From the NCBI GenBank assembly GCA_023481165.1, contig JAMCWO010000369.1, positions 1 through 64,000 of the forward strand: a stretch of DNA of 64,000 bases, written 5' to 3'. This DNA is from Planctomycetota bacterium. Lineage in GTDB: Bacteria > Planctomycetota > Phycisphaerae > Sedimentisphaerales > Anaerobacaceae. A program made the translations under genes and the position numbers. The notes beneath the pieces are model-generated. The model was not told where the DNA came from and made no database searches. It was given only the letters and a program-made list of their open reading frames with translations. The stretch's first letter is position 1; every line of letters starts with the position of its first letter. Positions 49,441 to 59,745 of this stretch are shown piece by piece.

Positions 49441-50670
49441 ATGATCGGAATCAATGAGAACTTTCTGAAGCTCCGGGCGGGGTATTTGTTCCCGGAGATT
49501 GGCCGACGCGTCCGGGCCTTCAAACAGGAGCATCCGAACGCGAAGGTCATCAGCATGGGGATCGGGGACGTGACGCAGCCGCTGGCCCCGGCGGTGGTCG
49601 AGGCCATGCACCAGGCCGTGGATGAGATGGGCCGGCAGGAGACGTTTCGAGGCTATGATGACAGCGGCGTCGGCTATGAGTTCCTGCGGCAGGCGATTGC
49701 CGACAACGACTTTGCCGCCCGCGGCGTTGAGATCGACCTGGAGGAGGTCTTTGTCAGTGATGGCACCAAGTCCGACACCGGCAATATGCAGGAGATCTTC
49801 GGGATCGACAACGTTGTCGCCGTGGCGGACCCGGTCTACCCGGTCTACGTCGATACGAACGTAATGGCGGGGCGGACGGGTCCGGCGGGCGACGAGGGCC
49901 AGTTCGCCGGGATCGTCTATATGCCTGCCACGGCCGAGAACGGCTTCGTGCCCGCCCCGCCGGACCGTCCGGTGGACATGATCTACCTGTGCTTTCCGAA
50001 CAATCCCACGGGTGCGGTGGCGACCCGGGAGGACTTGGCCCGGTGGGTCGAGTACGCCCGTGCGAACAAGGCCGTGATCTTCTTCGACGCCGCCTACGAG
50101 GTGTACATCAAGGATCCCGCGATTCCTCACTCGATCTACGAGATCGAGGGGGCGCGGGACGTGGCCATCGAGTTTCGCAGTTGCTCCAAGACCGCCGGGT
50201 TCACGGGCGTCCGCTGCGCCTACAGCATCGTGCCCAAGCAACTGAAGGCCTATACCAAGGATGGCAGGGCGGTTCAGGTCAATCCGATCTGGCGCCGCCG
50301 GCACACGACGAAGTTCAACGGCGTCTCCTACATCACGCAGAAGGGCGCTGAGGCCATCTATAGCACGCAGGGCAAAAGGCAGGTGCAGCAGACGATCGAT
50401 CTTTACATGGCCCATGCGAGCCTGATCCGCGACACGCTCACGAAGCTGGGCTATGCAGTCTTTGGCGGCCGCAATGCGCCGTATATCTGGGTCCGGACGC
50501 CGAAGGGGCTGGGCTCGTGGGAATTCTTCGACCTGCCACAGAACAAAGCCAACGTCGTCTGCACGCCCGGCGCCGGCTTCGGACCGGCGGGCGAGGGCTA
50601 CGTGCGCCTGACAGCCTTCGGCCTGCCGCAGAACGTCAGGGAAGCGCTGGATCGTTTCGCCCGCCTGTAG
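49441..50670 (+). CDS. dapL: LL-diaminopimelate aminotransferase
   Basis: '[21 protein letters not shown]', '[12 protein letters not shown]', '[18 protein letters not shown]', '[19 protein letters not shown]'. Confidence 0.95.
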   Translation: MIGINENFLKLRAGYLFPEIGRRVRAFKQEHPNAKVISMGIGDVTQPLAPAVVEAMHQAVDEMGRQETFRGYDDSGVGYEFLRQAIADNDFAARGVEIDLEEVFVSDGTKSDTGNMQEIFGIDNVVAVADPVYPVYVDTNVMAGRTGPAGDEGQFAGIVYMPATAENGFVPAPPDRPVDMIYLCFPNNPTGAVATREDLARWVEYARANKAVIFFDAAYEVYIKDPAIPHSIYEIEGARDVAIEFRSCSKTAGFTGVRCAYSIVPKQLKAYTKDGRAVQVNPIWRRRHTTKFNGVSYITQKGAEAIYSTQGKRQVQQTIDLYMAHASLIRDTLTKLGYAVFGGRNAPYIWVRTPKGLGSWEFFDLPQNKANVVCTPGAGFGPAGEGYVRLTAFGLPQNVREALDRFARL

Positions 50671-50795
50671 GCGATCGTCGGGCGGTTGCGGCTGCGCGGC
50701 CCGTTTGTAGTGTGCTCGTAAGAGCATATCGAAAGTAACGCCTTACGGCGTCACTACAAACGGAAACGAGCCGTGCACCCGTTTAACGACAGACA

Positions 50796-51920
50796 ATGGA
50801 TTCGCGCCAGAGCAGCCAAGAGGTTTGCATGACCGAATGGGTGACCGCATACATCGGGTTGGGAAGCAATCTGGGGGACCGGGAGGGCACGATCCGTGCA
50901 GCGCTCCAGATGCTCGGGGGCAACGGGAGCATCGAAGTGACCCGGGTGAGCGATCTCGTGGAGACTACGCCCCTCGGGCAGATGGCGCAGCCGAACTATC
51001 TCAACGGTGTGGCCGAGATCCGGACGAGGCTCGAGGCGCAGGAGTTGCTGCGACGATTCAAGGCCACCGAGGCCGCCCTGGGACGACAGCCCCACGCTCG
51101 ATGGGCCTCGCGCACTATCGACCTTGATCTGCTGCTCTATGGTGACCGAGTCGTTCAGGAGACCGGACTGGTCGTGCCTCACCCGGACGTTCCTTTGCGT
51201 TCATTTGTTTTGGAGGGACTGTGCCAGCTTAATCCGGGGTTGATCCATCCCGTGCTCCGGGAACCCATGAGCGAGCTTTTGCAGCGCCTCAACGGCGGCA
51301 ATTTCGTTGTCAACCCGGAGACGCCGCAGCTTATCAGTGTCGCCGGCGTGATCGGGGTGGGCAAGACCACCTTGGCCAAGAAGCTCGGCGAGGTTCTGCG
51401 GGCCCCGGTCCTGTTCGAGCCGTACGACACCAACCCCTTTCTGCCGGAGGTCTACGCGGGCAAGACGGAGTTGGCGCTGGACTCGCAACTGTACTTTCTG
51501 GTGTATCGGTCGCAGCAACTCGGCAAAGAGGCCCTGCCGTCCGGCCGGGCCACCGTGACGGACTACGTTTTCGACCAGGAGATGATCTATGCCCGGCGGC
51601 TGCTCAACCCGACGCAGTTGACGCTCTACGAGAGCATCTATCAGCCGTTTTCGGGTATCGTGACGACCCCTACGCTGGTGATCTGGTTGCAGGATTCGCC
51701 CGCCAACTGCCTGGAGCGGATTCGGCGGCGCAGCCGGCCCTATGAGCAAGCGGTCGCTCTCGCGTTCCTCGAAGCACTGGACGGCGACTATCGGCGTATG
51801 TTCGACGGTTGGAAGGCCTGTCCGGTGCTCCGGGTGCCGGCCGCGCGGCTGACCGGTTACACCGAGGCGGTGGTCGAGCACCTCGTCCTTCAGGTGAAAG
51901 CGTATATTACATGCAGGTAG
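50796..51920 (+). CDS. folK: Fusion: HPPK (FolK) plus deoxynucleoside kinase
   Basis: 'AYIGLGSNLGDREGTIRAAL...ASRTIDLDLLLYGD' and 'ISVAGVIGVGKTTLAKKLGEVL...ATVTDYVFDQEMIYARRLL'. Confidence 0.93.
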   Translation: MDSRQSSQEVCMTEWVTAYIGLGSNLGDREGTIRAALQMLGGNGSIEVTRVSDLVETTPLGQMAQPNYLNGVAEIRTRLEAQELLRRFKATEAALGRQPHARWASRTIDLDLLLYGDRVVQETGLVVPHPDVPLRSFVLEGLCQLNPGLIHPVLREPMSELLQRLNGGNFVVNPETPQLISVAGVIGVGKTTLAKKLGEVLRAPVLFEPYDTNPFLPEVYAGKTELALDSQLYFLVYRSQQLGKEALPSGRATVTDYVFDQEMIYARRLLNPTQLTLYESIYQPFSGIVTTPTLVIWLQDSPANCLERIRRRSRPYEQAVALAFLEALDGDYRRMFDGWKACPVLRVPAARLTGYTEAVVEHLVLQVKAYITCR

Positions 51921-52765
51921 CAAAGACAATCGCGGAAATCCGGGCGTGGGTGCGAAGGACCCGTGCGGCGGGCAAGACCGTGGGTTTTGTGCCGACGATG
52001 GGCGCGCTGCACGTCGGCCACGTCTCGTTGGTCCAAGCCGCCGCCGCGCAGTGCGACTGCGTGGTCGTGAGCATCTTCGTCAATCCCACGCAGTTTGGTC
52101 CCGGTGAGGACTTCGAGAAGTATCCCCGGCCGCTCGAAAAGGACTTGGCGCTCTGCGAGCAAAATGGCGTGGATGCGGTCTTTGCCCCCAGTTCCAGTGA
52201 GATGTACCCGCGCGAGAATCTGACCTGGGTGACGGTCCAGAAGGTCTCGGAGCCGCTGTGTGGCCGGTTCCGTCCGGGCCATTTCCGGGGCGTTGCGACG
52301 GTCTGTGCGAAACTCTTCAATATTGTCGGCGCGGATCGCGCGTTCTTCGGTCAGAAGGACGCCCAGCAGGTGGCGGTCATCCAGCGAATGGTGGCCGACC
52401 TCAACATGCCGCTGGAGATTGTCGTCTGCCCGACCGTGCGCGAACCGGATGGGCTGGCCGTCAGTAGTAGGAATCAGTATTTGAGCCCGCAGGAGAGGAG
52501 AGAGGCCACTGTGATCTGCCGGTCGCTGCAAAGGTCTGCCGAGTTGATCCGCACAGGTGAGAAGGACGCGGCGAGGATCACGGACCAGATGCGGGAAGTT
52601 CTTGGGCAGGTGTCGGCCTTCCAAGTTGAGTACGTGAGCATCGTGGACGCCGCGAGCCTGGAAGATCTCCCGCGGGTCCAGGGCAGGGTTTTGATCGCTG
52701 TGGCGGGTCGACTGGGCTCGACCCGGCTGATCGACAATATCGTCGTGGACGCGGCGACGAAATAG
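51911..52765 (+). CDS. panC: Pantothenate synthetase
   Basis: 'VGFVPTMGALHVGHVSLV', 'SIFVNPTQFGPGEDFEKYPR', 'ADRAFFGQKDAQQVAVI'. Confidence 0.96.
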   Translation: MQVAKTIAEIRAWVRRTRAAGKTVGFVPTMGALHVGHVSLVQAAAAQCDCVVVSIFVNPTQFGPGEDFEKYPRPLEKDLALCEQNGVDAVFAPSSSEMYPRENLTWVTVQKVSEPLCGRFRPGHFRGVATVCAKLFNIVGADRAFFGQKDAQQVAVIQRMVADLNMPLEIVVCPTVREPDGLAVSSRNQYLSPQERREATVICRSLQRSAELIRTGEKDAARITDQMREVLGQVSAFQVEYVSIVDAASLEDLPRVQGRVLIAVAGRLGSTRLIDNIVVDAATK

Positions 52766-52773
52766 GCTATAAT

Positions 52774-52904
52774 GGGTGGCACGGTCAAACTTGTATGGGT
52801 TCCCAAACGCGACATATCGCGTTTGGGGTCCCTTTGGCCGTGCTTCCTGAGATAGGTCTTGTGGTGCGAGCAACACGCTGAAGCTGCGCTTGGGCGTGCC
52901 ACCC
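52774..52904. repeat. GGGTGGCACG...CGTGCCACCC repeat, copy B
   Basis: 31 of 32 nt shared with copy A at the 3' end (acacgctgaagctgcgcttgggcgtgccaccc). Confidence 0.78.
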
Positions 52905-52941
52905 AGCCAGGGGCGACCAAGGGCGTACGCGGTGTGGTGAT

Positions 52942-53298
52942 ATGTTGATAAAGGTGCTCAAGAGCAAGCTGCATCGGGCTCATGTTACCGAGGCCAAGCT
53001 GCATTATCCCGGTAGTATCGAGATCGATGAGAATCTCATGGGGGCGGCGGGCATCGTGCCCTATGAAGCCGTTACCGTGGCGGATCTGAACAACGGCAAT
53101 CGCCTGGAGACCTACGCGGTTCCCGGCGCGCCGGGCTCCGGCCGAGTCGTGATCCTGGGGGCGGCGGCCCAGTTGGTCCGGGCGAAGGACATTGTCATCA
53201 TCTTCAGCTTTGCCTACAGTACGCCCGAAGAGGCCGCCGAACTCGCGCCGAAAGTCATTGTCCTGGACGAAAACAATAGAATCGTAGAGCCGCCGTAA
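52942..53298 (+). CDS. panD: Aspartate 1-decarboxylase
   Basis: 'MLIKVLKSKLHRAHVTEAKLHYPGSIEIDENLMGAAGI'. Confidence 0.95.
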   Translation: MLIKVLKSKLHRAHVTEAKLHYPGSIEIDENLMGAAGIVPYEAVTVADLNNGNRLETYAVPGAPGSGRVVILGAAAQLVRAKDIVIIFSFAYSTPEEAAELAPKVIVLDENNRIVEPP

Positions 53299-53317
53299 GC
53301 GGTCGCATGGAAGCCTG

Positions 53318-54310
53318 ATGCATCCCGAGCTTTTTGAGATCCCAATCCTCCACCTGACGATCAAGAGTTACGGCCTGATGATGGTCGTCGGATTCCTCGC
53401 GGCGGTGACGGTCATCCGCTATTTGAGCCGGCCTTTCACCCGCGATCCCCAGCTTATCACCAACGCAGCCCTGTACGCGCTCATCGCCGGCGTCGTCGGG
53501 GCGCGGATGTTCTTCGTTCTTCACTACCCCGGTCATTTCCGCGGCGAGCCGTGGTGGAACGTGTTTGCCATCTGGAATGGGGGCTTGGAGCTCATCGGCG
53601 GCGTCGTGGCGGCGGTCCTGGTGATTGTCTTGTATGGTTGGTACCACAAGGTGCCGCTGCGCCACTACATGGATGTTCTCGCGATCGGTCTGACGGCGGC
53701 GTTGCTGTTCGGTCGGATCGGCTGTTTCCTGAACGGCTGCTGCTACGGCCAGCCGACCGATCTGCCCTGGGCCGTGCGCTTTCCGTACGGCTCGTTCTCG
53801 TACAGCAGTCAGGTCAGCCCTGACTTGAATCGCAACCGGCCGCAGCCCTATTTCACTCTGCCCCCGGGCTATTTCGGCTACACGAACGACAGGGGCGAAT
53901 ACATCTCCGATCTCAAACCGGCGAAATACCTCACGCCCGAGCAGCGGGAACTGGTCACCAAGGGGCCCTACCTCGCTTTGCCGGTTCATCCCACGCAGTT
54001 GTATTCCTCCGCCGGTGCCGGTCTGCTCGGCCTGATTCTCTACGGTTTCTGGCGGCGGGCCCGGCGGGCGGAAGCTCTGGGCCGCTATCCTCTGCTGACC
54101 AAGCCCGGCTCGATCTTCAGCCTCATGTTCGTCCTGTACGCCATCATGCGCTTCTCGGTCGAGATGATCCGCGACGACAATCCCTTCGAGATGGCGGGCC
54201 TGACCATCGCGCAGCTTCTGAGCATCGTTTTGGCCGTCGTCGGCGTTCTCCTGGCTGTTTATTTCGCCAAAACCAAGCCGGAGAAGCTCCCCGCACCGAA
54301 GGCAAACTGA
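53318..54310 (+). CDS. lgt: Prolipoprotein diacylglyceryl transferase
   Basis: 'LLFGRIGCFLNGCCYGQPTDLPWAVRFP', 'HPTQLYSSAGAGLLG', 'RFSVEMIRDDNP'. Confidence 0.93.
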   Translation: MHPELFEIPILHLTIKSYGLMMVVGFLAAVTVIRYLSRPFTRDPQLITNAALYALIAGVVGARMFFVLHYPGHFRGEPWWNVFAIWNGGLELIGGVVAAVLVIVLYGWYHKVPLRHYMDVLAIGLTAALLFGRIGCFLNGCCYGQPTDLPWAVRFPYGSFSYSSQVSPDLNRNRPQPYFTLPPGYFGYTNDRGEYISDLKPAKYLTPEQRELVTKGPYLALPVHPTQLYSSAGAGLLGLILYGFWRRARRAEALGRYPLLTKPGSIFSLMFVLYAIMRFSVEMIRDDNPFEMAGLTIAQLLSIVLAVVGVLLAVYFAKTKPEKLPAPKAN

Positions 54311-54542
54311 GACCGTTCGACGGCCTATGACTCTCCTCAGAATTGATGACCTTGTTTCTGATGATGCGGCGGCACGCAAACGGAGCTGATGTTCCGGAAG
54401 TCTACCGCCAACGTGGCAAAACACGCAAAAATAGGCGGAATTGCTGATTGACTTTCAGCAAACCGATAGAAAGAATTAGGTGCGCTACGATAAAGGAGTC
54501 TTTGGGTAGTCCTCATACTCGAGTAAGGGATTGCGGGGACGC

Positions 54543-54875
54543 ATGACGACAGAGAAGACGCGAGCCGAACAGGCATCCGAGAGCGAGGGACGGATGGCCC
54601 GATATCGTCTTCGCCTGTTCATCGCCGGAGATGAAATCAACTCGGCCGCTGCGAAGGCCTCCTTGGATCGTATCTGCGCGGAAGATCTCGGGGGAGACTG
54701 CCGGATCGAGATCGTTGACATCTTGCGCGATGCGCGCTTGGCCGTTGCAGAGGGCATCGTAGTGACGCCGGCGCTGTTGATCACGGGGCCGGGACTTCGG
54801 ACGGTGGTTCTGGGGAATCTTACGGACGCCGGAAAGGTGCGGGCGGCTTTGCAGCGGGGGAGCGAGAAGCCATGA
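54543..54875 (+). CDS. KaiB-domain protein
   Basis: 'YRLRLFIAGDEINSAAAKASLDRICAEDLGGDCRIEIVDILRDARLAVAEGIVVTPALLITGPGLRTVVLGNLTD'. Confidence 0.88.
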   Translation: MTTEKTRAEQASESEGRMARYRLRLFIAGDEINSAAAKASLDRICAEDLGGDCRIEIVDILRDARLAVAEGIVVTPALLITGPGLRTVVLGNLTDAGKVRAALQRGSEKP

Positions 54876-56605
54876 CGGCGGAGAAACTCACGTACGAGGA
54901 GATGGAAGCCAAGCTCGGCGAGGCGCAGGAGATCTTGCACGCGTTGCGCCACCACGAGGTGGATGCGATTGTCGGGGATCGGGATATCGCGCTGGTGCGC
55001 CTCCAGGAAGTGGAGGAGGCGCTGCACAAGGCCAAGGCCGAGCTCGAAGAACGGGTCGTGGAGCGGACGGCCGAGTTGGCCAAGGTGAACCGGCAGCTCC
55101 AGGAGACTCTCCAGAGCCAGAAGAGAATCCAGCAACAAGGGGAGCGTTCGGCACGCGAATCGCGCGAGCACGCCGAGTTGCTGGACCTGGCGCATGACAT
55201 GATTTTCGTCCATGATATGGATGGCAGGATCGTCTTCTGGAATCGGGGCGCGGAACTCACGTACGGCTGGAAAAGGGAAGAAGCGATCGGCCAACTGAGC
55301 CATGAGTTGCTCAAAACCGAGTTCGCCGAGCCTCTGCTTCGAATCACCGCCCGGATCATCAAGGAGGGCTGGTGGGAGGGAGAGCTCGTGCGGACGACGC
55401 GCGCGGGCCGCCAGGTAACCGTGGCGGCGCGCTGGGCCCTGCGCCGAGATGCCGAGGGACGCCCCGCGGCCATCCTCGAGATCGACCACGATATTACCGC
55501 CCGCAAGCAGGCCGAGCGCGAGATGACGGAGGCCTGGCGGTTCGCCGAGAGCATTATCGATACGATGCAGGAAGCGCTGGTCGTGCTGGATGCGCAGCTC
55601 CGCATCATCTCGGCCAACCGTTCGTTCCACGAAACCTTCGGCGTCGATCCGCAGCAGATCGTGGGTCAGTCGCTGCCCACGCTGGGTAGCGGACTATGGG
55701 CCGATTCGGCACTGTACCACCGGCTTCGCGAGGTGCTGATGGCGGGCGGCAGCTTCGAGGGGTTCGAGATCGAATGCAACGGGGGCGAGCCGAAGGCCTT
55801 TGTGCTGAGTGCCCGGCCGATCCGCCCGCCGGCCCATGGCGCTGAGAGAATCCTGCTGGTGATTCAGGATGTTACGCTGTGCAAAAGGCAGCAGCGCGTG
55901 ATCGAGGCCGACAAGGAGCAATTGGGCTCCCTGACCGAAGAGCTGCTGATGATCGAAGAACGTCAGCGCCGGCAGATTGCCCAAGCCCTGCACGATTCCG
56001 TGGGGCAATCGCTGGCCTTTTCGAAGCGGGAGTTGAACCTGTTGCGGCAGCGCGGTCCGGAAGAGGTACGCGGCCGACTCCAGGAGGTCTGCGCGCAGCT
56101 TGACGACGCGATCAAACATACGCGGGATCTGACGTTTGAGTTGAGCCCTTCCACTCTGTACACCCTGGGTCTCCAGACCGCCCTGGAAGAATTGGCCGAG
56201 CAGTTTGCCGAGTCCGAGGGTTTCCACTGCCAGGTGGAGGGCCCGGGAGATGGTATACCGTTGAGTGAGCAGGTGCGGTCGCTGTTGTATCGGGCGGTGC
56301 GGGAGTTGCTGGTTAATGTGGCCAAGCACGCCGAGGCCAGGAACGTCCGGATCATCCTGGACCATGATGAACAGGGCTTCCGCATCGCCGTACAGGATGA
56401 TGGGAAGGGTTTCGATATTTCGATTCTCAAAGGACGCGGCAAGGGTCGTGGTTTTGGGATGCTCAGCGTGCGAGAACGGTTGGTTCACATCGGAGGAGCA
56501 TTTGCCGTGGAGTCGGAGCAGGGCCAGGGTACAAAAGTGACGATGACCATCCCCATCGATTGTGGGCAACCATCCAGTTGGGGGTTTGAAGGCAGATCTA
56601 CTTAG
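54872..56605 (+). CDS. PAS-domain sensor histidine kinase (NarX/HisKA_3 type)
   Basis: 'RQIAQALHDSVGQSLAFSKRELNLLRQ', 'AVRELLVNVAKHAEARNVRIILDHDEQGFRIAVQDDGKGFD', two PAS regions, coiled coil. Confidence 0.93.
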   Translation: MTAEKLTYEEMEAKLGEAQEILHALRHHEVDAIVGDRDIALVRLQEVEEALHKAKAELEERVVERTAELAKVNRQLQETLQSQKRIQQQGERSARESREHAELLDLAHDMIFVHDMDGRIVFWNRGAELTYGWKREEAIGQLSHELLKTEFAEPLLRITARIIKEGWWEGELVRTTRAGRQVTVAARWALRRDAEGRPAAILEIDHDITARKQAEREMTEAWRFAESIIDTMQEALVVLDAQLRIISANRSFHETFGVDPQQIVGQSLPTLGSGLWADSALYHRLREVLMAGGSFEGFEIECNGGEPKAFVLSARPIRPPAHGAERILLVIQDVTLCKRQQRVIEADKEQLGSLTEELLMIEERQRRQIAQALHDSVGQSLAFSKRELNLLRQRGPEEVRGRLQEVCAQLDDAIKHTRDLTFELSPSTLYTLGLQTALEELAEQFAESEGFHCQVEGPGDGIPLSEQVRSLLYRAVRELLVNVAKHAEARNVRIILDHDEQGFRIAVQDDGKGFDISILKGRGKGRGFGMLSVRERLVHIGGAFAVESEQGQGTKVTMTIPIDCGQPSSWGFEGRST

Positions 56606-56623
56606 TATAGGAGGTCCGACATC

Positions 56624-57067
56624 ATGCCTATTCGCATTTTGCTGGCGGACGATCACACGATTGTTCTCCAAGGTTTGAGCCGGTTCCTGCGGGAGCAGGA
56701 AGACATGGAGGTGGTGGGGCAGGCGAAGGATGGCTTGGCGACCGTGGCGTTGGCCCGGGAGCTCTCACCGGACATCGTGATCATGGACATCAGTATGCCG
56801 GGCCTCAGCGGCGTCGAGGCTACCCGGCAGATTCACAACGAGAAGCCGAAGATCGGGATTATCGGACTTTCCATGCATGCGGCCAAGCGGTACGTCCAAG
56901 AGATGTACAGGGCCGGAGCGCGCGGCTATCTGCTGAAGGACTGCGATTTCGATGAGTTGATGGCGGCGATCCGTGCCGTGGCGGCGGGAAGCACGTACTT
57001 CGCGGGTGAATTCGCCACGATCGTAGCCTCGGAAACGGAGCGCGGCTCGGCCGCGAGAGGCGGTTAG
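56624..57067 (+). CDS. NarL-type response regulator receiver domain lacking an HTH output domain
   Basis: 'IRILLADDHTIVLQGLSRFLREQEDMEVVGQAKDG...DIVIMDISMPGLSGVEATRQI...GYLLKD'; stops 147 aa in. Confidence 0.9.
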   Translation: MPIRILLADDHTIVLQGLSRFLREQEDMEVVGQAKDGLATVALARELSPDIVIMDISMPGLSGVEATRQIHNEKPKIGIIGLSMHAAKRYVQEMYRAGARGYLLKDCDFDELMAAIRAVAAGSTYFAGEFATIVASETERGSAARGG

Positions 57068-57316
57068 TCTCCGAGAAGCTCTACTTGGCAGACCGTTTCG
57101 GAATCGGCGAACGATGTCAATGCGCGATCAATCCGCTTGTTCCTGATACGGAACACCTGCAAGATTCCTAAAGCGATATTCGGGTGCGCTCACTCCCGCG
57201 GTAGATAACAGGCCACTGCGGCGGTATAATTGTACTCATCTGCAACGGCGCGGCGCCGGGAGGCCCCATGCCCAGAGCGGGTGCGGCGTCTATCGGTCTC
57301 GTGACGAGGATCGCGC

Positions 57317-59596
57317 ATGGATAAGAGAGTTCTGTACGTACTGGCGGCGGCGACCGTTGCCGGTTGCGCCGGTATCGTCCTTTGGATGCAGGCCAAGCCG
57401 CTGAACGCGGAGGATCTCTGGGCGGCCTACGTCCAACACCCGGAGAGCACGGCGATCTCGTTCACCCACCCTCGGGATGGAACCTTATTCCCGCCGGAGA
57501 TCGTGCCACCGACGTTTCGCTGGGAGGATGGGAATGCCGCTGCCTCGACCTGGCTCGTTCGCGTGGAGTTTGGCGGCGGTCAGACGCCCATCAGCCGTCT
57601 GAGCCGCGTGCGCTGGTGGACGCCTGCGTCGCAGGACTGGGAACTTATCAAGAAGTGCTCGCTGGACAAGGAGGCCCGGGTTTCGGTGCTCGGCGTCGGG
57701 CCCGGCCGGTCGGCCAGAGTTGTCTCGGCGGCGACAATCACGTTGCGAACCTCCCGCGATGAAGTGGGGGCGCCGCTGTTCTATCGGGAGGTGAATCTGC
57801 CCTTTATCGACGCCGTGACGGACCCCTCGAAGATCCGGTGGCGGTTCGGGTCCATTGCGTCGGTCCAGCCGCCGGTGGTCCTGACGGGCTTGCCCGTCTG
57901 CGGGAATTGTCACTCCTTCACGGCGGATGGGCGGATTCTGGCGATGGACGTCGACTATGCCAACAGCAAAGGCTCGTACGTCATCACGCCCATCAAGACC
58001 CAGATGACGCTGGCCACCAGCGATATCATCACGTGGGATGATTATAGGAAGGAGGATGGGGAGCAGACGTTCGGATTGCTCTCCCAGATGTCACCGGATG
58101 GGCGGTACGTGGTCAGCACGGTCAAGGACAAGTCCGTGTTCGTGCCCATGCCGGACCTGGCGTTCTCGCAACTGTTCTTTCCGATCAAGGGAATTCTATG
58201 CGTCTACGATCGCCAGACCAAGGTATTCCGTGCCTTGCCCGGGGCGGACGATCCCGCCTACGTGCAGAGCAATCCGAGTTGGAGTCCGGACGGCAAGTAC
58301 ATCGTTTTCGCTCGGGCCAAAGCCTATGATCTCCAGAACACCAAAGGCAAGGGCAAGGTCCTGCTGACACGCGAGGAGTGCAAAGAATTCGTCGAGGACG
58401 GCAAGCCGTTCCTGTTCGATCTATACCGCATTCCGTTCAACGCAGGTCAGGGCGGCGTGGCGGAGCCAATCGCGGGGGCGTCGAACAACGGCATGAGCAA
58501 CTACTTCGGCCGGTACTCGCCCGATGGGCGTTGGATCGTCTTCTGCAAGGCGAAAAGCTATATGCTGCTGCAACGCGACAGCGAACTGTACATCATTCCG
58601 GCGGCAGGGGGCGAGGCTCGGCGGTTGGGCGGCAACACCGGCCGGATGAACTCCTGGCATAGTTGGTCGCCGAACGGCAAATGGCTGGTCTTCTCGTCCA
58701 AGGCCTGGTCGGACTATACGCAGCTTTGCCTGACCCATATCGACGAGAATGGCGACAGCAGCCCGCCCGTCCTGCTGGCGCACCTGACCGGCGCCGATCG
58801 AGCCGCCAATATCCCTGAGTTCGTCAATGCCCGGTCCGACGCCATCGCGAAGATCGGCGAGCAGTTCCTCAACGACTACTCGTTCGTTCGCGCCGGCAAC
58901 GAATTCTATCGCCATGCGGACGCCGACAACGCGATCCAGAAGTACAAGCAAGCCTTGGAACTGAACCCGGATAACGTGGAAGCGCACCAGAAGCTGGGAT
59001 TCCTGCTCTACAACGTCAAGGGCCAAGCCCAGGAAGGTATGGCCCACCTGCGCAAGACGCTGGCGCTGGACCTGCACAACCCGCGGGCGCATTACGACTT
59101 GGGGATGGCCCTGCTCCATCAGCAGAAGATCGACGAGGCGACCACCCATTTGATGGAAGCTCTGCGCCAGATGCCTAACGGCCTGGATGATCAGTACACG
59201 CCCGTGCGGCTGCATCTAACCTTGGGCGAGGCACTGCTCCTGGCGGGCCGGTCGGAAGAGGCCAAGGCGCATTTGGCCAGGGTGGTGGAGCTTGATCCGA
59301 CGAATCCCGGGGGGCACTACCGCCTGGCCCAGGCGTTGGCGGCCTTGGGACAGATGGATCCCGCTTTGCTCAGTTATGCCAGGGCCCTGAAGCTCGATCC
59401 CAAGGTGGATGTCTCGCCCGCGCTTCACCATTTTCTGGCCGACGGCTACCTGCGGAAACGCCAATTCCACGAGGCGCTGGGGCATGAGCAGCGGGCCTTG
59501 GCCTTGGCGCAGGCGCAGGATGACGCCCAATTGGTGGCTACACTCCAGAAGGCCGTGGAGTACTGCCGTCAATTGGAGCAAGCGGCGAAGCCGTGA
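57317..59596 (+). CDS. Secreted PD40-propeller/TPR protein with CXXCH motif
   Basis: 'CGNCHSFTADG', 'SWSPDGKYIVFARA', 'YSPDGRWIVFCKA', C-terminal TPRs 'ALELNPDNVEAHQKLGFLLYN'. Confidence 0.85.
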   Translation: MDKRVLYVLAAATVAGCAGIVLWMQAKPLNAEDLWAAYVQHPESTAISFTHPRDGTLFPPEIVPPTFRWEDGNAAASTWLVRVEFGGGQTPISRLSRVRWWTPASQDWELIKKCSLDKEARVSVLGVGPGRSARVVSAATITLRTSRDEVGAPLFYREVNLPFIDAVTDPSKIRWRFGSIASVQPPVVLTGLPVCGNCHSFTADGRILAMDVDYANSKGSYVITPIKTQMTLATSDIITWDDYRKEDGEQTFGLLSQMSPDGRYVVSTVKDKSVFVPMPDLAFSQLFFPIKGILCVYDRQTKVFRALPGADDPAYVQSNPSWSPDGKYIVFARAKAYDLQNTKGKGKVLLTREECKEFVEDGKPFLFDLYRIPFNAGQGGVAEPIAGASNNGMSNYFGRYSPDGRWIVFCKAKSYMLLQRDSELYIIPAAGGEARRLGGNTGRMNSWHSWSPNGKWLVFSSKAWSDYTQLCLTHIDENGDSSPPVLLAHLTGADRAANIPEFVNARSDAIAKIGEQFLNDYSFVRAGNEFYRHADADNAIQKYKQALELNPDNVEAHQKLGFLLYNVKGQAQEGMAHLRKTLALDLHNPRAHYDLGMALLHQQKIDEATTHLMEALRQMPNGLDDQYTPVRLHLTLGEALLLAGRSEEAKAHLARVVELDPTNPGGHYRLAQALAALGQMDPALLSYARALKLDPKVDVSPALHHFLADGYLRKRQFHEALGHEQRALALAQAQDDAQLVATLQKAVEYCRQLEQAAKP

Positions 59597-59745
59597 GCGG
59601 TGTTGAATGGTCGTGCTCTTGGTCTTAGAATAGGTTGTCCATTGCTGCGGCCCTGCGGAATTACGCCCGAACATTTCAGCAGGTTGCCGATATTATGACA
59701 CATGTGTCTTGCTTGCGAACCTGGGTTTTGTTAAAATAAGCACCT

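Noticed and set aside
49105-50727. 540-aa minus-strand ORF
   Set aside because: Antisense shadow of dapL caused by high GC.
53255-54424. 389-aa minus-strand ORF
   Set aside because: Antisense to lgt.
54485-55630. 381-aa minus-strand ORF
   Set aside because: Antisense to the KaiB-like and histidine kinase genes.
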